Source: CAG-390 sp003523225 (GTDB taxonomy: Bacteria > Bacillota > Clostridia > Oscillospirales > CAG-272). Taken from it: a DNA stretch of 64,000 nucleotides. The position numbers and the translations under genes are program-made. The notes beneath the pieces are model-generated. The model was given only the letters and a program-made list of their open reading frames with translations, did no database searches and had not been told where the DNA came from. Below, in pieces: positions 35,202-43,003 of this stretch; position 1 is the stretch's first letter, and each line of letters starts with the position of its first letter. The stretch spans positions 62,001-126,000 of the forward strand of contig CABPZE010000004.1 of the NCBI GenBank assembly GCA_902461815.1, read 5' to 3'.

Positions 35202-36689
35202 ATGAAAAAAATACTGATTTTTTGCGCGTTTCTCGCTGTCCTTTTGCTGTTTACCGTTGGCGCGAATGCCGAGGACATTACTTCGAGTGCGGATTTTTAC
35301 CATGCCGACAGCAAGATATGCGACGGTGACGAACGAACGCGCCTATCATATTCAGACGGGGACACTCTCCGCATAAGTTCTGACATACCGATCGAGTCCG
35401 TTTACGTCAAATTCGACCGCATACCAAAGTCGTGGACGCTTATGGCAAACGGCAGCCGGATAAGCTGCGGTCAGAACGGCTTTCTTCATGAATACATTGA
35501 CGTCGCCGACTCCGTGGGTGCAGCGAAAGAAGTAACGCTTGTTTTTGACTCGGGTGCGGAGGTTTGCGATGTGTTTGTGTTCTCGGCGGGTGAACTTCCA
35601 GAATGGGTCCAGTGCTGGAGTACCGCAGATGGGGATGTCGATCTGCTTTTTCTGCCAACACACGCCGATGACGATCACCTGTTTTTTCTCGGAGTGCTGC
35701 CTTATTATGCCGGTGAGCTTGAATATGAGGTTCAGGTCGTGTACTTTGTCAACCATTGGAACGACCGCCGCCGCACGCACGAAATGCTGAATGGTCTTTG
35801 GACTGTAGGGGTAAGGCGTTATCCTGTAATGGGGGAGCTTCCCGACGCATGGGACGGCACCTCATCGACCTGCGAATATGCCTATTCTGTGGCGGAGAAA
35901 AACGGGCTCTCGCGTGACGCGCTTATTGAATTTCAGGTTGAAATGCTGCGGCGTTTCCGACCTTTGGTGGTTATCGGTCACGACATAAACGGTGAATACG
36001 GTCATCCGCAGCATATGATAAATACCGATACGCTGATTGCCGCGCTGACGCTGGCGGCAGATGCTTCATATTGCCCGGACACAGTTTCAAAGTACGGAGT
36101 GTGGGATGTGCCGAAAACATATCTGCACCTTTACGGTGAAAACAAGATCACCATGAACTGGGATATCCCGCTGTCACGCTTCGGGGGAATGACGGCATAT
36201 GAGGTGTCAAAACTCGGATATGCCTGTCACCTTTCCCAGCAGTACACGTGGTTTACAAAATGGCTTAAGGGCAGCGGTGACTCCTATACCTCTGCCACGC
36301 AGATAAAAAGCTACAAGCCTACCGAGTACGGGCTATACCGGACTACGGTGGGGTGCGATACGGTTGGCGGGGACTTTTTTGAGAATCTTACCGTTCGTTC
36401 AAAGCTCCCGCCTGACACCGATACGGAAACCGCGCCTGTCACCGAACCGGAAACGATGCCTGTTACATATCCGGAAACCGAACCTGTTACCGAACCGGAA
36501 ACGAAGACTGAAACCGAAACGATAACGGACACGGATACGATATCCGACGACACATCATTGATACTGCCGGAAACGGATGCCCCCGGCAATACAGTAAGCA
36601 AAAGCACCGTATACATTATCGTTCTTGTCGTTTTTGCGACTGTGATGATAACGCTTACGGTCGTGCTTGCCAAAAAAGAAAATAAATAA
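35202..36689 (+). CDS. Exported PIG-L family deacetylase with stalk and C-terminal anchor
   Basis: A 495-residue surface protein. Signal peptide about 1-23 (ANA-E); an N-terminal beta-rich domain (about 25-135); and a PIG-L/LmbE zinc deacetylase domain starting with LPTHADDDHLF (about 148-158), with GHDINGEYGHPQH (about 263-275) as the second metal motif. A Thr/Glu/Pro stalk with TEPET repeats (about 408-450) leads to a membrane helix (466-488) and KKENK. It probably removes acetyl groups from GlcNAc-type sugars outside the cell. AAAGAGGAG precedes the ATG. Confidence 0.85.
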   Translation: MKKILIFCAFLAVLLLFTVGANAEDITSSADFYHADSKICDGDERTRLSYSDGDTLRISSDIPIESVYVKFDRIPKSWTLMANGSRISCGQNGFLHEYIDVADSVGAAKEVTLVFDSGAEVCDVFVFSAGELPEWVQCWSTADGDVDLLFLPTHADDDHLFFLGVLPYYAGELEYEVQVVYFVNHWNDRRRTHEMLNGLWTVGVRRYPVMGELPDAWDGTSSTCEYAYSVAEKNGLSRDALIEFQVEMLRRFRPLVVIGHDINGEYGHPQHMINTDTLIAALTLAADASYCPDTVSKYGVWDVPKTYLHLYGENKITMNWDIPLSRFGGMTAYEVSKLGYACHLSQQYTWFTKWLKGSGDSYTSATQIKSYKPTEYGLYRTTVGCDTVGGDFFENLTVRSKLPPDTDTETAPVTEPETMPVTYPETEPVTEPETKTETETITDTDTISDDTSLILPETDAPGNTVSKSTVYIIVLVVFATVMITLTVVLAKKENK

Positions 36690-36690
36690 T

Positions 36691-36738
36691 AAAAGCTTGG
36701 GCAAACAGTCACACAAGTGCGTTCGTCCAAGCTTTTTT
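36691..36738 (+). terminator. Intrinsic terminator of the PIG-L gene
   Basis: AAAAGCTTGG / CCAAGCTTTT enclosing a 26-nt loop and ending in six T. It begins right after the stop codon. Confidence 0.85.
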
Positions 36739-36763
36739 GTGTCAGCGGAAAGCGGCGGAGCGG

Positions 36764-36853
36764 TTATTTTACGAGGTTGTCTTTTTTCAGATATCCGTTC
36801 AATATGTCGCGTATTTTGTCAAACGGAGCGTTGGGAGCTTTCATATATTTCAT
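36764..36853 (-). CDS. Possible 29-residue remnant or mini-ORF
   Basis: The frame reads MKYMKAPNAPFDKIRDILNG then YLKKDNLVK and stop. The composition is plausible for a helical C-terminus, and the frame stays open upstream as far as about 36925. There is no ribosome site, so it is more likely a remnant of a decayed gene than a working one. The rest of 36739-36912 shows nothing recognisable. Confidence 0.25.
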   Translation of the reverse strand: MKYMKAPNAPFDKIRDILNGYLKKDNLVK

Positions 36854-36912
36854 GGGGATATTATCGGTACTTACCCGTGCGTGGCTGTACCCGTATGTTG
36901 TTTTGTGTGTGC

Positions 36913-37125
36913 TTATCTTATATACTCTCCGCCGCCCCACTCGACCACAGTAAAGCCGCGGCGTTCAAAAGGCGGGAACTCCTGCGGCTCAAGCTCCACG
37001 GGGTTTTCTGAGGCGTAATAGGACATAAATACTCGCAGTATGCTTTCGGGCTGCGGGTCAACAGTCAGTACCGCCGTGTCGGTGTAAGCGTCCGTCTGGA
37101 ATGAAATTACGTTGTATTTGTTTTT
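36913..37125 (-). pseudogene. In-frame 3' continuation of the 37126-38292 gene after a TAG codon
   Basis: Directly after the TAG at 37128-37126 the same frame stays open for 70 codons and ends in TAA (36915-36913). The residues are clearly coding: KYNVISFQTDAYTDTAVLTV, then PESILRVFM and, near the end, FERRGFTVVEWGGGEY. From memory, related clostridial proteins continue from a YWLP-Q segment through just such a tail without a break. The TAG therefore appears to replace a Gln or Glu codon, splitting one 459-residue protein. Confidence 0.8.
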
Positions 37126-38292
37126 CTACAGCTGCGGTAGCCAGTAGATGATAAACTCGTTTGCCTCGCGCTCGTTAAGTCCTATGTCGGCAAGGGCTTT
37201 TTCAAGGAATTTTGCCGTATCCTCGCCTCGGACGCAAAAGCCGCGTGAAAGATCCGGCTTCATTTGCGAGATCCCCTCCCAATACAGGCAGTAGTAGCTT
37301 CTGCCTGAGGCGTCGCGTATAATTCCGTCCGGTGTGACGGTAAGCTCACGCCAGCCCTCGCCGTTCCCGTAATCGGGATATGTGCAGGTAAGCACGCCGT
37401 CGAGTTCAAGTCGTACGCTGACAGTGGTCTCCTGTTCGGGATAAAGGTATATCACTGGCTTATCGAGCAAGTGTAACCCACGATATGCTTTTTCCGTTTC
37501 TTCAGTCGTGAGGATCTTTATATTATCACTTATTGTCTCGGCAAATGAGAAAAATGTTCTTTTGCCTTCTGATGTCTTTGCCTCAGTTTTGAGGCATTTA
37601 TCAAACTGCACCTCGATATGGTCGCCGGGGGAAAAGCGGAGTTTTGACCGCGCGTCGGTTATTTTAAGAACAAAATCGGCTATGCCTGAATTCAGCGAGG
37701 AAAGATAGGCAATGTTTTTTTCGGTGCGGCAGACAAAAAAGAAGTTACTGGAATACCACTTGCTGCTTGTACCGTTCTGAAGCTCGGAAATCGAGGGAAA
37801 ATTTTCGGGGAACGTCACATCGTCAAGCGTAAGTATCTGATACGGACCGTAGCCGCCGCAGGGAAATCCGGAGTAGTTCTTTTTGGTGATCTTTACTTCA
37901 GACGCAGTTACGAGCGGAGGGTAAACCTCCTTGATCGAGACGACGCTTATGCTTATTTCGTCTTGGAGAACTATGCCGAGTTCTTTAAGACCTTCCATGT
38001 AGACATTTACGATGTCCGTGCCGAAATATTTTACATATTCCTCTGAGACGGTGACGGAAACCGTGTCGTTCCTGACCGGTCCGTTTGCTGTGCATGTAAA
38101 GTCGCCTCTGAAGTCTGGATCGCCATGAAATGACAGGTCGTTACCGCCGGACTTACCGCCTGTCGCAGAGTTGTCGGTGCAGGAAAACAAGGTCAGCGCG
38201 AGCACCGTGCATAGCACCGTGCAAAGCACCGTGCAGAGTAATTCGAGATGCAGATTTTTCATTGTTCTGATCAGCTTACTGTGTTTTTTCAT
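37126..38292 (-). CDS. Lipoprotein of unknown function, interrupted by an in-frame TAG
   Basis: The 388-residue part before the TAG. The lipoprotein signal contains three near-identical CTVL units and a lipobox LFSC (Cys near 38). Next come an unassigned domain (about 45-270) and a conserved beta-rich domain beginning KPVIYLYPEQET (about 278) through YYCLYWEG. The frame continues beyond the TAG into a conserved tail, so the true protein is about 459 residues. Exported, probably surface-located; no enzyme motif recognised. AAAGGAA lies 11 nt before the ATG. Confidence 0.75.
   Translation of the reverse strand: MKKHSKLIRTMKNLHLELLCTVLCTVLCTVLALTLFSCTDNSATGGKSGGNDLSFHGDPDFRGDFTCTANGPVRNDTVSVTVSEEYVKYFGTDIVNVYMEGLKELGIVLQDEISISVVSIKEVYPPLVTASEVKITKKNYSGFPCGGYGPYQILTLDDVTFPENFPSISELQNGTSSKWYSSNFFFVCRTEKNIAYLSSLNSGIADFVLKITDARSKLRFSPGDHIEVQFDKCLKTEAKTSEGKRTFFSFAETISDNIKILTTEETEKAYRGLHLLDKPVIYLYPEQETTVSVRLELDGVLTCTYPDYGNGEGWRELTVTPDGIIRDASGRSYYCLYWEGISQMKPDLSRGFCVRGEDTAKFLEKALADIGLNEREANEFIIYWLPQL
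38201..38236. repeat. Three 12-bp tandem repeats in the signal peptide
   Basis: AGCACCGTGCA plus one variable base, three times (38201-38212, 38213-38224, 38225-38236). They encode the repeated CTVL units of the lipoprotein signal. Copy changes keep the frame, since the unit is 12 bp. Confidence 0.85.
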
Positions 38293-38368
38293 GGTCGTGC
38301 GTTCCTTTCGTTATTTTTTATTATATTAAACGTTCAGAATGGTTGAAAAGTTCCTGCGCCTGTCATTT

Positions 38369-39376
38369 TTATGCCGTCATTCCGAATGCTTCGTCGAACA
38401 AAGCCTTGATCTCACGGTTACATCTTTCACGGTCAACGAGATATGAAACTCCATGTCCGGCACCCGGAACGGTAATAAGCTGTTTGGGGGCTGTGCAGGC
38501 GGCGTAGTTTTCAAGCGTATTGCGCGGAGAAACAAAATTGTCCGACTCGCCGTGTACGAAAAGCACCGGAACGGTTATCTTTTTTACTGCTTCTGTGGTG
38601 GAGAATTCGTCAAAGGAAAATCCTATTTTGCGTTTGCAAAGCCGGTCGGCAATGTTCATCAGCGGAAAATAGGGCAGATGATAGCTTGAATGAAGTACAT
38701 CTGTGAAGATGGCGCGCGGGCTGACATACCCGCAGTCGGCGGTGATACAGGCGATCGTTTTTGGCATATCCGGTTCGGCGGCGGCAAGCAACGCCGTGGT
38801 ACAGCCCATTGAAATTCCCGAAAGCACGAACGGCACGCCGGGAAAGCGTTCCTCAGCCCAGAGGCACCAGTCTACGGTATCGTAACGCTCAAGCGCGCCG
38901 AAGCATATCCAGTCACCTTCGCTCCTTCCGTGTGCGCGCTGGTAGGGAAGCAGCAAAGTAAACCCCATCGAGTGGTACAGCTTTGCCACACCGGAGTAAT
39001 CGAATTCGGGGCTGCTGCGGTAGCCGTGTATCATGATCGCAAGCTTTCGCGGATTACCGTCCGGAAGAAGATCCTTATCGTCCGCAGGGATAAGCCTTGC
39101 CCTCAGCGTAAGACCGTCGCGTGAGGTTATGCAGACCTCCTCCTGCGGAGCTGTCCTCATCCATTCGATCCCTTCCTTTATCATGGGCAGGCTTTCGGCG
39201 AGCGGACCGGTCTCCATGCGTTCAAGATTCAGCCGCAGGTCTTTGTCCGGATCTGCCGCGCGGGTGAAGTTTGCCCTCAGCAGCAGTCTTGCCAATATAT
39301 ACGCAAGCAAGATGCATATTGTCGCCGCTGCGGCAAGGCATACGAGAACAATAAGTGCAATTTTCATGTCAGACAT
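38369..39376 (-). CDS. Membrane-anchored alpha/beta hydrolase
   Basis: A 335-residue hydrolase with one N-terminal membrane helix (about 5-30). Oxyanion motif MIHGYRSS (about 115), nucleophile elbow GISMGC (Ser near 190), acid in HGESDNFV (near 279) and His in GAGHGVSY (near 309) form a full triad. It resembles the BEM46/serine aminopeptidase-type hydrolases. GGAG is 4 nt from the ATG. It is transcribed divergently from the phosphoesterase gene. Confidence 0.85.
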   Translation of the reverse strand: MSDMKIALIVLVCLAAAATICILLAYILARLLLRANFTRAADPDKDLRLNLERMETGPLAESLPMIKEGIEWMRTAPQEEVCITSRDGLTLRARLIPADDKDLLPDGNPRKLAIMIHGYRSSPEFDYSGVAKLYHSMGFTLLLPYQRAHGRSEGDWICFGALERYDTVDWCLWAEERFPGVPFVLSGISMGCTTALLAAAEPDMPKTIACITADCGYVSPRAIFTDVLHSSYHLPYFPLMNIADRLCKRKIGFSFDEFSTTEAVKKITVPVLFVHGESDNFVSPRNTLENYAACTAPKQLITVPGAGHGVSYLVDRERCNREIKALFDEAFGMTA

Positions 39377-39401
39377 TAAACTCCATAATATTTATATGTA
39401 T

Positions 39402-39430
39402 ATTTTACCACTGAATCAGGTGATTGTCAA
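39402..39430 (-). promoter_or_regulatory. Promoter of the alpha/beta hydrolase gene
   Basis: On the minus strand: TTGACA (39430-39425), 17-bp spacer, TAAAAT (39407-39402). Confidence 0.75.
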
Positions 39431-39446
39431 TCCTGCATATGTGGTA

Positions 39447-39475
39447 TTGACACCGCGAAAGATTTATGGTATACT
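39447..39475 (+). promoter_or_regulatory. Promoter of the metallophosphoesterase gene
   Basis: TTGACA (39447-39452), 17-bp spacer, TATACT (39470-39475). Its -35 is 16 bp from the opposing -35. Confidence 0.8.
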
Positions 39476-39505
39476 TTGCTTAGTAAAACAGAACAGGAGA
39501 TCGCC

Positions 39506-40636
39506 ATGTTACAGAAGCCAGAGATATTTGCCGCACTGCCCACCGTATATGCGGTAGGTTCAGATTATGTTATCATCGTCCCGGTAAACGAGCCGTGTCT
39601 TATGTGGGTCGGAGTCGGGAATGAGGAATATTATGACGATTCAAACGGAATACTCCGCTCCTCGCGCCTGACGCATAAAATGACCGTTCCCATGGAACAG
39701 CTTGACCGTGAGCGCAGGTACACCGTCCGCTGGCGCAGGATGATAGAGCGCAAGCCCTACCGCTCGGTGGTAGGGGAGATTGAAGAATATGAATCGGCTT
39801 TCCGCCCCATTGCTCCTCAGAGTGAGAAGATAAATATTTACCACATTGCGGACGCTCACAACCGTGTGGAAGCTCCGGTGAGCGCCGGAAAGTACTTTGA
39901 ACGCATAGGTGAGCCGCTGGATCTTCTTATCCTTAACGGGGATATTCCGAATCACAGCGGGGATATTGCATATTTTGAGGCGATACATAAAATTGCCGCA
40001 GGTATCACCGGAGGGGAAATTCCGGTGGTGTTCTCACGCGGAAACCATGATACGCGCGGCGTGTGCGCAGAGCTTATCGCAGATTATACTCCCACGACCG
40101 AAAGCGGGCTTTCATACTATACATTCCGTCTGGGACCCGTATGGGGAGTGGTGCTCGACTGTGCTGAGGACAAACCGGACGACCACGAGGAGTACGGTCA
40201 CACTATCTGCTGTGCCGATTTCCGCCGCCGTGAGACGCGCTGGCTTGAGTCGCTGTGCGGAGCTGACGAGCCGGAATATTCCGACGGGGAGATAAAATAC
40301 AAGCTTGTGGTCGTTCACAATCCCTTTACCGAGAAGCGTAAGCCGCCGTTTGATATTGAGGAGGAGACGTTCTCGCACTGGGCGGAGCTGCTTCGCGACA
40401 AGGTAAAGCCGCACCTTATGATATGCGGACATATACACAGATGCTATGTGTCATATCCGGGCGGGGATCGCGACGCCTTCGGGCAGCCGTGTCCGATAAT
40501 TACCGCCTCACGTGTGGAGAAGGGTAATGACGGGCTTTTCGTCGGCGGAGCAATAACGCTTGACGGGAACTCGGCGGAGGTGAGATTCACAGACGCCGAC
40601 GGAAATGTTATCGGCGAGGAGACAGTGAAGCTGTAA
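39506..40636 (+). CDS. Calcineurin-like metallophosphoesterase
   Basis: A 376-residue protein. An N-terminal beta domain (about 1-110, purple-acid-phosphatase-like) precedes the metallophosphoesterase core: HIADAHNRV (about 115), LILNGDIPNHS, FSRGNHDTRG, VVHNPF and ICGHIHRC. All metal ligands are present, so it should be an active phosphatase or phosphodiesterase. No signal peptide, so probably cytoplasmic. ATG at 39506 with AGGAG 7 nt upstream. Confidence 0.85.
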   Translation: MLQKPEIFAALPTVYAVGSDYVIIVPVNEPCLMWVGVGNEEYYDDSNGILRSSRLTHKMTVPMEQLDRERRYTVRWRRMIERKPYRSVVGEIEEYESAFRPIAPQSEKINIYHIADAHNRVEAPVSAGKYFERIGEPLDLLILNGDIPNHSGDIAYFEAIHKIAAGITGGEIPVVFSRGNHDTRGVCAELIADYTPTTESGLSYYTFRLGPVWGVVLDCAEDKPDDHEEYGHTICCADFRRRETRWLESLCGADEPEYSDGEIKYKLVVVHNPFTEKRKPPFDIEEETFSHWAELLRDKVKPHLMICGHIHRCYVSYPGGDRDAFGQPCPIITASRVEKGNDGLFVGGAITLDGNSAEVRFTDADGNVIGEETVKL

Positions 40637-40646
40637 AACCCCCCGA

Positions 40647-41366
40647 TCAGAAGAAAAATATCCCGCCGCAGTCGTAAAGACGGCGCTCTGAAAGAAGCAC
40701 CGTTTCAGAGCCGCAGCTGCGGATAAAGGAAAGTATCCTTTCGCCATCCGGGTGAGTTGAGGGATCTCCGCAGAGCCAGACTTCGCCTCGACTGGCGCAG
40801 AAACCGGATGCACCGCCGATAAAGCCGTATCGGTAACCGGGAAGGTCAATGCTGCCGGGCTGAATGTCAAGCACATTCAGCCCCGCCGAAACGGCGGCTT
40901 TCGCTATTCCGCTGTCGGCAGTGATAAGCGCGTTTTTGCCGACCTGCGCCGCAGAACAGGCGGCGTATCCCTGCTTTACGGCTATCGGATAAAGCCCCGA
41001 CTGCTTGGAGGCTTCAAAAAGCTCCGGAGCTGTTTGCGGGTTGACTATGAAAAAATCACCTATGCGCTTGGCGCACAGACATACATCAGCGGGGTATTCG
41101 TCTCCTGCGTCGGCGGAAATAAAGCAAAGCGAAAGCCCGGATCGCTCACAGATGAGGTCGATCACCTTTGCGGCGCCGGGGACGCAGGAATAATAGTCAG
41201 ACCATGTGTAAAGCCTGCCGTCAAGCGGGTGAATAAGCAGGTCGGCGTGCGCCGCCACCGGAAAGGGCAGTGCAGGATACGGCGGCAGTAAGAGCGGTTC
41301 AGTGCCACGCTTCCGCGCCGCGTCGATTATTTCGCCGGGTGCTCCGGCGCCGATCACAAAGAGCAT
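40647..41366 (-). CDS. DUF6873-like protein, possible GME (guanidino-modifying) fold
   Basis: A 239-residue protein. I match it from memory to the DUF6873 family, thought to have the GME fold of agmatine/arginine deiminases. Candidate conserved segments are HPLDGRLYTWSDYYSC (about 48-63), ALITADSGIAKA (about 155) and GFIGGASGFC (about 192-201). The Cys/His/Asp set of active deiminases is not obvious to me, so function is open. The ATG at 41366 with AGGAGG 6 nt upstream is clear. It is separated from rpmB by two terminators. Confidence 0.6.
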   Translation of the reverse strand: MLFVIGAGAPGEIIDAARKRGTEPLLLPPYPALPFPVAAHADLLIHPLDGRLYTWSDYYSCVPGAAKVIDLICERSGLSLCFISADAGDEYPADVCLCAKRIGDFFIVNPQTAPELFEASKQSGLYPIAVKQGYAACSAAQVGKNALITADSGIAKAAVSAGLNVLDIQPGSIDLPGYRYGFIGGASGFCASRGEVWLCGDPSTHPDGERILSFIRSCGSETVLLSERRLYDCGGIFFF

Positions 41367-41387
41367 ATGCCGCCTCCTAAAACACGA

Positions 41388-41423
41388 AAATGGGCTGTTG
41401 CGCATTGGCGCAACAGCCCATTT
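41388..41423 (-). terminator. Strong hairpin upstream of the DUF6873-like gene
   Basis: Perfect 16-bp stem AAATGGGCTGTTGCGC and its complement, with a 4-nt loop. On the minus strand it is followed by TTTTCGTGTTTT. It ends 21 nt before the next start codon, so it may act as an attenuator. Confidence 0.6.
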
Positions 41424-41532
41424 GTTCCCGGCGGCATAGCGCCGCGCGGGCGTTAAGTTATGCCAATACGGTATTGATAAATCGTTAAATCGTTTTTATA
41501 AAAACAGCAGAAAGTATCCTGATATCAAAATC

Positions 41533-41562
41533 GGGAGGCTGTTGCTTAAAGCGACAGCTCCC
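41533..41562 (-). terminator. Hairpin just after rpmB
   Basis: GGGAGCTGTCGC paired with an imperfect complement around a short loop, then GATTTTGAT on the minus strand, 16 nt after the rpmB stop. Confidence 0.6.
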
Positions 41563-41577
41563 CCGAACAGAACTGCA

Positions 41578-41766
41578 TCAGGCGTTGTCAACCTTTTTCA
41601 TAGTACGCAGACAACGTGCGCACATGCTGACAGTTTTGACTGTGCCGTTTTCGGAAACCTTTACCTTGCGGATATTGGGCTTCCATGCTCTGTTAGTCCT
41701 GCGGTGTGAGTGAGAAACTGAGTTTCCGAATACAACTCCCTTGCCGCAAACGCTGCATTTTGCCAT
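41578..41766 (-). CDS. rpmB: 50S ribosomal protein L28
   Basis: A 62-residue L28 with zinc-type Cys pairs: CSVCGKG at the start and CARCLRT near 49. The family's FGNSVSHSHRRTNR is at about 13-26 and WKPNI follows. GGAGGT lies 7 nt before the ATG at 41766. Single-gene transcript with a near-consensus promoter and its own terminator. Confidence 0.96.
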   Translation of the reverse strand: MAKCSVCGKGVVFGNSVSHSHRRTNRAWKPNIRKVKVSENGTVKTVSMCARCLRTMKKVDNA

Positions 41767-41819
41767 TCCTGACACCTCCTCTGTATACGGTGATAAATAA
41801 TTCACATATAACATCCGCT

Positions 41820-41848
41820 ATTATAGCATAATCCGAAAGAAATTGCAA
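41820..41848 (-). promoter_or_regulatory. Promoter of rpmB
   Basis: On the minus strand: TTGCAA (41848-41843), 17-bp spacer, TATAAT (41825-41820). Confidence 0.8.
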
Positions 41849-41894
41849 GAGTTTTTTGCTTTTTTATTTGAAAAACTCAACTTTAAGCGAAAAA

Positions 41895-42662
41895 TTATAC
41901 CGAAACGGTCTTTTTTCTTTTGAAAACAAGGAAAGCTCCGACTACCGTCGCAAGAAGTGCAAGCGCGCATACCGACGCTATTACGGCTGTCGTGATGATT
42001 TCGGAGTCGTTCACGTTACCGGATGCTCCGCCGTATATATCCGCGTTTGCCGCCTCAGGACTTCCGAAGCACTGAGTAAGAAGGTCTGCCGCGTCCGCGA
42101 TGGCGTAGGAAATGCCGTTTTCGAGTCCCGTAAGATCCGGTCGGCTGCCGAAGGGGATAACGTATCTGCCGTCGGAATTTTCAAAGTAAATAAACGACGT
42201 GTGATATTCGGGTACGTCTATGCAGTATGCACCGGCATATGCGGGAGCGGCGGAAAGGAAATTCCCGATATCGGATGCGGTCATATTGACCTCCGTTTCC
42301 GTGCTCTTACCGAGAACATTCCATTTTCCGTTCGTCATTCCGACCTTGGCAAGAGCGCCGTCATCCGATACGAGGTACCAGAATACACCGGTGTCGGAGC
42401 CGGATACGTCTGCGCTTTGAGTCTCGCCCGAAGCAAGGGAAAGAAATTCGCCGGGTGTCATGGAACGGACTTTGTACGCGCCGTCAAAATCGGCATCGGC
42501 AATAAGACTGCTTTCCTCTATGTCGGACATTACGCCTGCAAGCTCACTGCCGCTTTGAACGTCCGAAAGGCTGTGATATAATTCGTTTGGTGCAGCCGAG
42601 ATTCCCAATGCAAGCGTGAATGCAAGAAGCGTTGCGCATAAAATAACCGTAATGCTTTTCAT
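41895..42662 (-). CDS. Exported protein with C-terminal membrane anchor, unknown function
   Basis: A 255-residue protein. Signal peptide about 1-23 (ISAA-P), a mixed alpha/beta extracellular part, then a membrane helix (about 224-246) and the basic tail KRKKTVSV, giving an outside-facing anchored protein. No domain recognised. GGGGG before the ATG is a strong ribosome site. It follows a decayed ORF by 18 nt and is probably transcribed from the promoter overlapping that ORF. Confidence 0.72.
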   Translation of the reverse strand: MKSITVILCATLLAFTLALGISAAPNELYHSLSDVQSGSELAGVMSDIEESSLIADADFDGAYKVRSMTPGEFLSLASGETQSADVSGSDTGVFWYLVSDDGALAKVGMTNGKWNVLGKSTETEVNMTASDIGNFLSAAPAYAGAYCIDVPEYHTSFIYFENSDGRYVIPFGSRPDLTGLENGISYAIADAADLLTQCFGSPEAANADIYGGASGNVNDSEIITTAVIASVCALALLATVVGAFLVFKRKKTVSV

Positions 42663-42680
42663 AAGATTTATTTCCCCCTT

Positions 42681-42880
42681 TTAATCATTTTTTCCACCGA
42701 CACGTACTGAAGCGGTGTATGAATATCCATTGTAGCTTCCATCGCATAATGCAGAATAAAGGCAGATGTGAGATGTTCCATCCCATGGATCGATATAATA
42801 TACATATAAACTGGTTCCGCTTGAGTCGTCTCTCAGTTCTGTAACGTATTTGTTTCTTGCGAGTGATACTTTCTCACTAC
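42681..42880 (-). pseudogene. C-terminal remnant of a small protein ahead of the exported-protein gene
   Basis: An open frame with protein-like content (TELRDDSSGTSLYVYYIDPW, then SHICLYSALC) and a TAA at 42681. The only in-frame start-like codon is a TTG at 42914 that is itself the -35 box of a consensus promoter, so no start lies inside the transcript. It reads as a gene that lost its 5' part. The protein family is unknown. Confidence 0.5.
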
Positions 42881-42885
42881 TATTA

Positions 42886-42914
42886 ATTATATTGGAAAAA
42901 TTTTTGCTTGTCAA
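42886..42914 (-). promoter_or_regulatory. Consensus promoter overlapping the decayed ORF
   Basis: On the minus strand: TTGACA (42914-42909), 17-bp spacer, TATAAT (42891-42886). It probably drives the exported-protein gene through a leader of about 220 nt. Confidence 0.75.
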
Positions 42915-43003
42915 TACATACCGAATATGTTTTGAGAAAAAATATAAAAATAGCAGATTAAAGTTTTAAGCTACTTTATTTTAAGAAATATGGGCGGATG
43001 GGA

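Noticed and set aside
36913..37125. Reassignment of TAG to an amino acid in this genome
   Set aside because: At least two intact genes (aldolase ending at 5882, PBP ending at 25869) use TAG as their natural stop, so a global code change does not fit.
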